Assembly: GCA_027924645.1 (NCBI GenBank)
Contig: BSBN01000233.1
Coordinates: 12,542,501-12,606,500, forward strand
Direction: 5' to 3'
Length of the DNA stretch: 64,000 bases
From: Cunninghamia lanceolata
Taxonomy: Eukaryota; Streptophyta; Pinopsida; Cupressales; Cupressaceae
The notes beneath the pieces are model-generated. The model saw nothing but the letters and a program-made list of their open reading frames with translations, made no database searches and was not told where the DNA came from. This document shows positions 57,937 through 64,000 of the stretch, piece by piece (position 1 is the first letter of the stretch; the number at the start of each line of letters is the position of its first letter). Position numbers and translations under genes: made by a program.

Positions 57937-59619
57937 CTAATACCCTCCCTTAATGCTCAATCTATCAACAACACCTATAGACCCCCTGAAGTTTACAAAT
58001 TTATCAGAACCGAGGGGCTTGGTGAAGATACCTGCTGGCTGCTCCGAGGTAGGAACATACAGCAACTGAATGGATCCGTCTTCAACCAACTGTCGTATGT
58101 AATGACAATGAGTTTCCACATGCTTGGTTCGTTCATGGAAGACCGGATTCTTGGCCAGTTTGAGCACTCCCTGATTATCATAGAACAAGGGAGTCGGACC
58201 TGCCTGAGGAACATGCATATCCGCAAGCATCTGTCGAAGCCAAACTGCCTCACAACCTGCTTTAACTGCTCCCCAATACTCTGCTTTTGTCGAGGAGAGA
58301 GCCACCGCTTGCTGCTTCTTACTAGTCCATGTGACAGCACCAGATCCCAAACTAAACACATACCCAGCTGTAGACTTACGGTCATCAACAGAACCTGCCC
58401 AGTCGGAATCTGTGTAACCTCTGAGTATAGGATCAGAACTCCGAGTGTACAGAAGTCCATAATCAGGAGTGCCACTCACATAACGTAGCACACGCTTCGC
58501 TGCTGTCCAATGATCAGCCTTGGGGGCTGTCATGAAGCGTGATATGTAGCTCACTGCAAAACTAATGTCAGGTCTAGTAGCAGTAAGATAAATGAGGCTG
58601 CCTACTAGTTGCCTGAACAAAGATTCATCTACCACTGGTGAGGTGGACTGAGCTGACAATTTAAGCCCGGGTTCCATAGGAGTAGAGGCAGGTTTGCAAT
58701 CCTGCATTCTGAACCTGTCCAGGAGGCTGCGAGCATACTTGGACTAAGAAAGGAAGATACTATGCTCAGTTTGCCAAACCTCAACTCCTAGGCAATAATG
58801 CAACAAGCCCAAATCTATTATATCAAAAGTACGGCACAAATCCTGTTTGATCTCAGCAATCAAATGTGCGGAACTGCCAGTAATGATTAAGTCATCCACA
58901 TAGACAACCACAAACAATATATCATCACCAGAAAGTTTGATATACAGATTTGAATCAGATGGACTTCGCTAAAAACCATGATCTGTCAGGTACTTATCTA
59001 TTTTCATGTACCAAGCCTGAGGGGCTTGTTTCAGACCATAGAGAGCTTTGACGAGTCTACAGACCTTGTGTTCTTGACCAGCAACCTTAAAGCCTGGAGG
59101 TTGCGTCATGTAGACTTCTTCCTGCAAGTCACCATTCAGAAAAGCACTCTTAACGTCCATCTGATGGACTTTCCAACCAAACTGGGCTGCTAAGGTAAGA
59201 ACAAGCCGGATGGTACTCATTTTGGCTGTAGGAGCAAAGGTCTCCTCATAGTCAATGCCTTCCTTCTGTGAGAACCCACGAGCAACAAGACGAGCCTTAT
59301 ACTTGTCGAGGGTTCCGTCAGCTTTGTATTTCACCTTGTACACCCATTTGCAGCTAATGGGTTTCTTCCCTAGAGGAAGATCAGAAAGTGCCCAAGTGTG
59401 ATTCTTCTGAAGACTCTGGAACTCAGCTTCCATAGCCTGTTCCCACTCAGGTCAACCTTTAGCCTCTGAGTATGTCTGAGGCTCAAAAACACTATTAATG
59501 TTAGCCATGAGAGCAAAATTGACTGTAGGTTGCTGTTTGCTCTTATTTCTGGAAGTTCTACTCTCAATGAGCTCACCATCCCGGAGATCACTAATGGTTT
59601 TAGCATACCATTTAGGCCG
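57937..59619 (-). pseudogene. Ty1/copia reverse transcriptase and RNase H (5' part missing)
   Basis: From 59619 down: RPKWYAKT linker, then the polymerase (ISCKWVYKVKYKADGTLDKY, KARLVARGFSQKEGIDY, HQMDVKSAFLNGDL, GLKQAPQAWY) with catalytic YVDD at 58891-58902, the LGxEV/YARSLLDRF connection, and RNase H (YTDSDWAGS, KKQQAVALSSTKAEY, DNQGVLKLA, EQPAGIFTKPL) to the stop at 57937. Defects: stops near 59453 and 58970 and one frameshift near 58740. The integrase, protease and gag are absent because a family X unit inserted at 59620; they may continue beyond the window. Confidence 0.9.
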
Positions 59620-60462
59620 TGTTGATGATTGTTTTTCGACAAGTCAACAATTAGAGTGAAATACAAAGTATCTGACTCCCTCTTGAGTAAAGCCTCTCGA
59701 ATGCTGAACGAAGTGATCAAACAAGATGACTCCAAGGTTCCTTTCTGATGATTATATAAGAGACAGCTCAGTGACTAAGTATGATTTTGCTGTTAAACAC
59801 AAAGGGACTTACATTAGATCTTTCTTCTTTCATTCAGCTTATCTCTCCTTCAGTGTGGATGATATGTATACAAGGTCTCAATAACAAAGAAATAGAAAAG
59901 GGTGAGGGTTTAGAAAACTAATCTAAGGTCAATGAGGTAATGCTGATGTATTAAACAGACAAACTCCTAATCAACCTAACTCCACTTCGCCAAGGATGCC
60001 TACAACTACATGGAGTTGGTGCAATCTCCTAAGGTTACGCGAAAGGTTTTCAAATCATGAAGGTTCATATGAGCACCCATAAGATGGCGCAGCTCAAACA
60101 AGCATTCACAATCGAACTTATACAAATATGGCTCAGACTAGCTTTACACAACAATTCACCAGCGATGAATGTTAAAAGCATGAGCTAGGAGTTGATCAAA
60201 TATTCAGTACAACATACATTACAACAATGAGCTCTAATCTATTTCTAATCTATTTGAAACATCTCTCCATTTCATTGAGTACAAGAAATCAAGTTATTCC
60301 ACAAAATAATACTTAACACCAAACAAGTAGCTCCAATGTCTTTGCATTAATCTCGAGAAATATTTACAACAATCTCCAAGTCCTCTCAGAGAATTTCGAG
60401 AGTCTCTCCTATTCTACTCCTAAAATCTAAAATCTATCTTTTTACAAATGAGGCAACAAGGC

Positions 60463-60471
60463 CTTTATAGA
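60463..60471 (-). promoter_or_regulatory. TATA box of family X unit 3
   Basis: The minus strand reads CTCTATAAAGGCC, matching CTATATAAAGGCC at 542-554. Confidence 0.6.
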
Positions 60472-61729
60472 GTGTCCAGTTTTACAATGAATGGCTGAGA
60501 TCAATTTGATAGCCAAGGGCTTAGATCATGCCACCTCATAGGTAGTTACAACAAATTGCTATTTTTAGCAAAAAAGAGAGGCAATGAAGGCACATTTTCC
60601 AATGTGATAAGGTAAGGCGAAAGCATTTAAAATATCTTCCACATAGGAATCCCTTTGACTTCTTTTATTAAATGATACATTGAATGCATTAAATAATGCG
60701 GCTAATCAAAATTGAATGATGTGTACTCGCCACCTAGATGCCACTTCAGCATACTTTGAAAATTGTATCAACTTGTAATGATGTATTCAATGCGATTGCT
60801 TGAACTTGTATGTTTGGGAATACATCTTGTAGATCTTGCCTTATTCGTTCTTCTTGTAGACTGGATATATGATACTTGTTGCTTCGCTTGACTAACTTTG
60901 CAATGTTTCTTCTTCTTGTAGGATGTAGATATGAATGATCTTCTTTGGATGCATCCTCTTGAAGAGAGTAGAGTAGAGATATGATGATGATGATGATGCT
61001 TCCTTCATGTAAGAGTAGGAGACTCTCTTGGACTTGAAGTTGTAAAGTCTTGAAGTTTAGATGGATGAATGCTTCCTTATGATAGAGCAGCTAACTTCCC
61101 AAGGGGACTTGAAGCTTAATGACATGAGGTTTCCTTGAAGTAAAGTGGATGCCTTTGGAAGTCTTGATTGATGAAGATGAAGTAGTTGATACTTGAAGTG
61201 ACTTCTTAGAACAGCTACTTGATGACTTTCCTAACATGAAGGTGGTTCTAAACATTTGCTCCTTTGATGACTCCTTAGCATCATTCACATTCCTGCAACA
61301 TAGAGAAGAAACAACATCAATACTTCAACTTTATAACATAAACACATAAGAAATCATTTGCTCAAGGTCTAAAGAAGATGAAAACAATAAAAAAAACAGA
61401 GCATTGAATAAAGTCCTTAAATCCTCCTTTACTCTCTTGAACTCATCCTTCTTGGAGGAGCAGATTAGAAACTAAAACCTTCTGTCCTATCCTCTTGGTG
61501 CAGCAAATCATGGTTTTTTGGAATCTCCTTGCAACCTTAATACTTCAATCCTCCTACTTGCTTAGGGGATTAGATAGGTGTTTTGATTTCCTCTAGGGCT
61601 GGTGCACTAGATCCACGTTTCAAAATCTTCTAGATAGACTTTTAAACACCAAGCAAGCTTCCTTTACATGTGGCACATTGGATGGCACTTCTGAATTCCT
61701 CTACAATTCTACCTTGAAACTCCTTTCCC

Positions 61730-63560
61730 TTATCAATCTTGGCGCAGCGGTTAAGCATCTTTAAATCCTCCTCTCATCTCCTCCTTTTGGTGCATTAGAT
61801 GAGGGATTTAATGCAATAGATCAAGTGTTTGAAGTCTCTAAGGGCTAGCGCATTACTTGGAGATTTTAAGATCCTCCTTGAAAATTCACTTAAAACTTGA
61901 ATTAGGCCTGTCTTAGACATGGCGCGTTGGTTCAAGGTTTTAGTTTCCTCTAGAAATTTCATAAAATTTTGCACTTCAACACTCAAAACTTGCCCTTCCA
62001 CCTTAGTATGTTGGTTGAAACATTTGATTTCTCCTGAATTTTGTCTTTTCTACCTTGGGCGCTTTGGTTCAGCAATTCAATTTCCCCTAAATGTGGCGGA
62101 TTAGATGGCACTTTGAAATCCCCTAGATCTTTACCTCTTGGCGCTTTAGATTTTATTTCTTCTAGCATCTCCCTTAGCGCATTGGTTTAACACTTGGGTT
62201 TCCTCTAGATCTAGCTTCGTATGATGTAGCCTTTTTCACAAACTCCTCCTCTTCAAGAACGGCGCATTGGTTGACCCACTTGAAATCTTCTAGGAACTTG
62301 CAAAATTCTCATGAATCTCACCTTTTCCCTTGTCACACCGGTTAGGGGAATCAAATTCCTCTTGTTATCTTTGCTTTGGTGGTCGAACCTTTTAATCGCT
62401 TCTAATTCTCCCTTTGATTTGCCTTTAAAATCTTGAACTAGACCACCCTATCTAGTGGCGCATTGGTTGAGGTATTCAAGATCCTCTAGAAACAATATGA
62501 AATTTGCACTTTGACCCTTAGAAACTACCTATCATCCATCTTGGCGGATTGGATTAAGGGTCTGGAGTCTTCCTTGATGCTTAACCTTTTCATCTCACTT
62601 ACCCTCCATCAAGCGCATTAGATCTAATTTCTGAGTCTTCTATATGGCTGGCACATTGGATCAAGGGTGTGATTTCCTCTTGATTTTCGCATTGGATGAC
62701 ATCTTCTAGATCTTCCTTCTCTACCTTCTATCAAGCGCAAAAGATCTTCCTTACTAGGTTTTGGCGCATTGGATCATCATGTTAGAATCCTCTGGAAATT
62801 GATTTAGACTTTATGACGAACCTTCCTTCCAAGCGGCTTAGATCAACAACTTGAGTTTTCTAGAATTTATCTCCATAATGGCGCATTGGTTGAGGGATTA
62901 GAGATCCTCTAAAAACCTTTAATGTGCAACAAATCCAACCCAAAATCCCTCCTTCTCCTTAGGTCGCATTGGATAGGCATGTTGATTTCCTCTAAAATTC
63001 GCTTTGATCCACTTGACTTAGGTGCTTTGGATGAATGTTCTTTCAAAACATAAACATTTGTGCTTTGGGCGCATCACTCCAAGGGGTTGATATCCTCTGA
63101 AATTCGCATTTAGTTGAAGGCTTGATATCCTCTGAAATTTCGCATTAGTTGAAGGCTTGAAATCCTCTGAAATTTCTCATTAGTTGAAGATTTGAAATCC
63201 TCTTACAAAGGTGTTTAAACTTGATCAAGATTTGGTTGTTCACTTTGAAATTTGCCTTGAAACTGAAATTTAGCCTCATTATGTGAGTGGCGCATTTGGT
63301 CAAGAAGGTGAATTCTTCTTGATTGGCGGATTAGATGGTGAAGTTGGAATCATCATCTTTACTACCTTTGGCGCATTGGTTCACACCTTCAAAATCCTCT
63401 AGAAATTTCGCTTTCACATGTGGCGGGTTGGTTAATGCATTCGAAATCATCTAGAATTGGCACATCACTTGAGGTGTTTGATTTCCTCTAGAATTTGGCA
63501 CAATTTATCATGATTTTGCGCCAAGATTCTGCGCCACCTTAATATGCCGTCGCACTGGAT
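61730..63560. repeat. GGCGCATTGG-cored degenerate array in family X unit 3
   Basis: TTGGCGCATTGGTT-like cores recur about every 55-120 bases, usually followed by a second word TCCTCTAGAAA about 20-30 bases on. Filler is AT-rich and not coding. Confidence 0.65.
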
Positions 63561-63613
63561 CAACTTTTTGAATCCTCTGGAGTAGTTAGGCGTTTTTTCA
63601 GGGTTCGTGAGGT

Positions 63614-63682
63614 AAAGGTATATTGAAAAATATATTTAAGTATAAATTTCTTATACTTAAATATATTTTTCAATATACCTTT
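63614..63682. repeat. Perfect 31-bp hairpin
   Basis: Arms 63614-63644 and 63652-63682 are exact reverse complements over 31 bases with a 7-base loop (AATTTCT). The arms are AT-rich (AAAGGTATATTG at the base). Sequence on either side is not symmetric. Confidence 0.9.
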
Positions 63683-64000
63683 CAGGATGTTTGAGATAGG
63701 TCTCGAATCCACCGGATTTAACATGCAAAATCTAGAATTTGGAGGATTCACCAGATTTCAGACTTAGTCAATTTTTCAAGATTTTCAGGATTTCAGGCTA
63801 CCAGACTTAGTCATTTTCAGGATCTCAAACATACTTCAGGATTGATCTCAATGTTCATTATCTGGATGGAATTTAATCAAGATTCTTCATTTTCCAGATG
63901 AGACCTCCAGTTATGAAGCAAAAACCTTCTAGGAGAAAGACTTATTGTTGGATTGGCAGAGGAAATGAACCTAAGGCATCGTCAGAACTTCATGCAAAGC

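Larger units (their letters stand above)
59620..64000 (-). mobile_element. Family X unit 3 (runs off right edge)
   Basis: Starts TGTTGATGATTG immediately after GGCCG in the copia pol gene. The first ~1.37 kb is the inverted match of 1-1399, and its first ~1 kb aligns with 13488-14449 of unit 1. Beyond 61.3 kb it is filled with an array of GGCGCATTGG cores. The other terminus and target duplication are outside the window. The long frame of unit 1 is not present in the part seen. Confidence 0.75.

Noticed and set aside
61091..61288. 65-codon Ser/Lys-rich minus-strand frame in family X unit 3
   Set aside because: Low complexity, no similarity to the long frame of unit 1, and no support for translation.

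Overview
This window is plant nuclear DNA, most likely from a gymnosperm (conifer-like). It is built almost entirely of nested, mostly dead transposable elements: chromodomain-bearing Ty3/gypsy and Ty1/copia retrotransposons with an initiator-tRNA-Met type primer binding site, L1-type LINEs with a C-terminal RNase H, a tRNA-derived SINE, hAT-like elements with 8-bp target duplications, and many solo LTRs. The only host-gene sequence I can defend is one 82-bp exon (23142-23223, minus) coding for part of a WD40 repeat that resembles the U4/U6 snRNP protein PRP4 (plant LACHESIS type). No rRNA, tRNA, bacterial operon or CRISPR array was seen. The species call is inference from repeat style and very low gene density.

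Layout. 1-1399: end of an LTR of a family called X here. 2.7-4.8 kb: old gypsy fragment (gypsy-0) split by a hAT-like element. 4.8-10.9 kb: a second chromovirus on the minus strand (gypsy-1) with its 3' LTR but no recognisable 5' LTR. 10.9-12.05 kb: a 20-bp-period GC-rich array. 12.05-12.98 kb: LINE 3' end. 13.2-22.85 kb: one 5'-truncated LINE, flanked by a 13-bp target duplication and cut into three by two LTR insertions; the first is a 6.4-kb family X unit carrying a 1,043-codon reading frame. 23.1-25.3 kb: the WD40 exon and flanking, probably intronic, sequence. 25.3-32.9 kb: a solo LTR containing a structurally complete chromovirus (gypsy-2: two LTRs, PBS, PPT, gag-pol, 5-bp target duplication). 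32.9-38.1 kb: a non-autonomous copia-like element, then an LTR holding a hAT-like element that itself holds a SINE. 40.4-46.1 kb: local tandem duplications, a solo LTR, a fold-back element with a solo LTR inside, and a short hAT-like element. 46.1-48.9 kb: second family X unit with a 54-bp array. 51.2-52.9 and 55.0-56.9 kb: solo LTRs, the latter splitting a zinc-binding LINE fragment. 57.8-59.6 kb: copia reverse transcriptase/RNase H, broken by a third family X unit that runs off the right edge.

The most unusual item is family X. Its units begin and end TG...CA and are flanked by 5-bp target duplications, and they show no internal LTR pair, so they look like very large solo LTRs. Each has a TATA box near one end and a degenerate GC-cored array near the other. 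One copy also has a long reading frame upstream of the TATA box, that is, in the U3 region. The sequence thus records a layered insertion history, and matched target duplications prove many of the layers.
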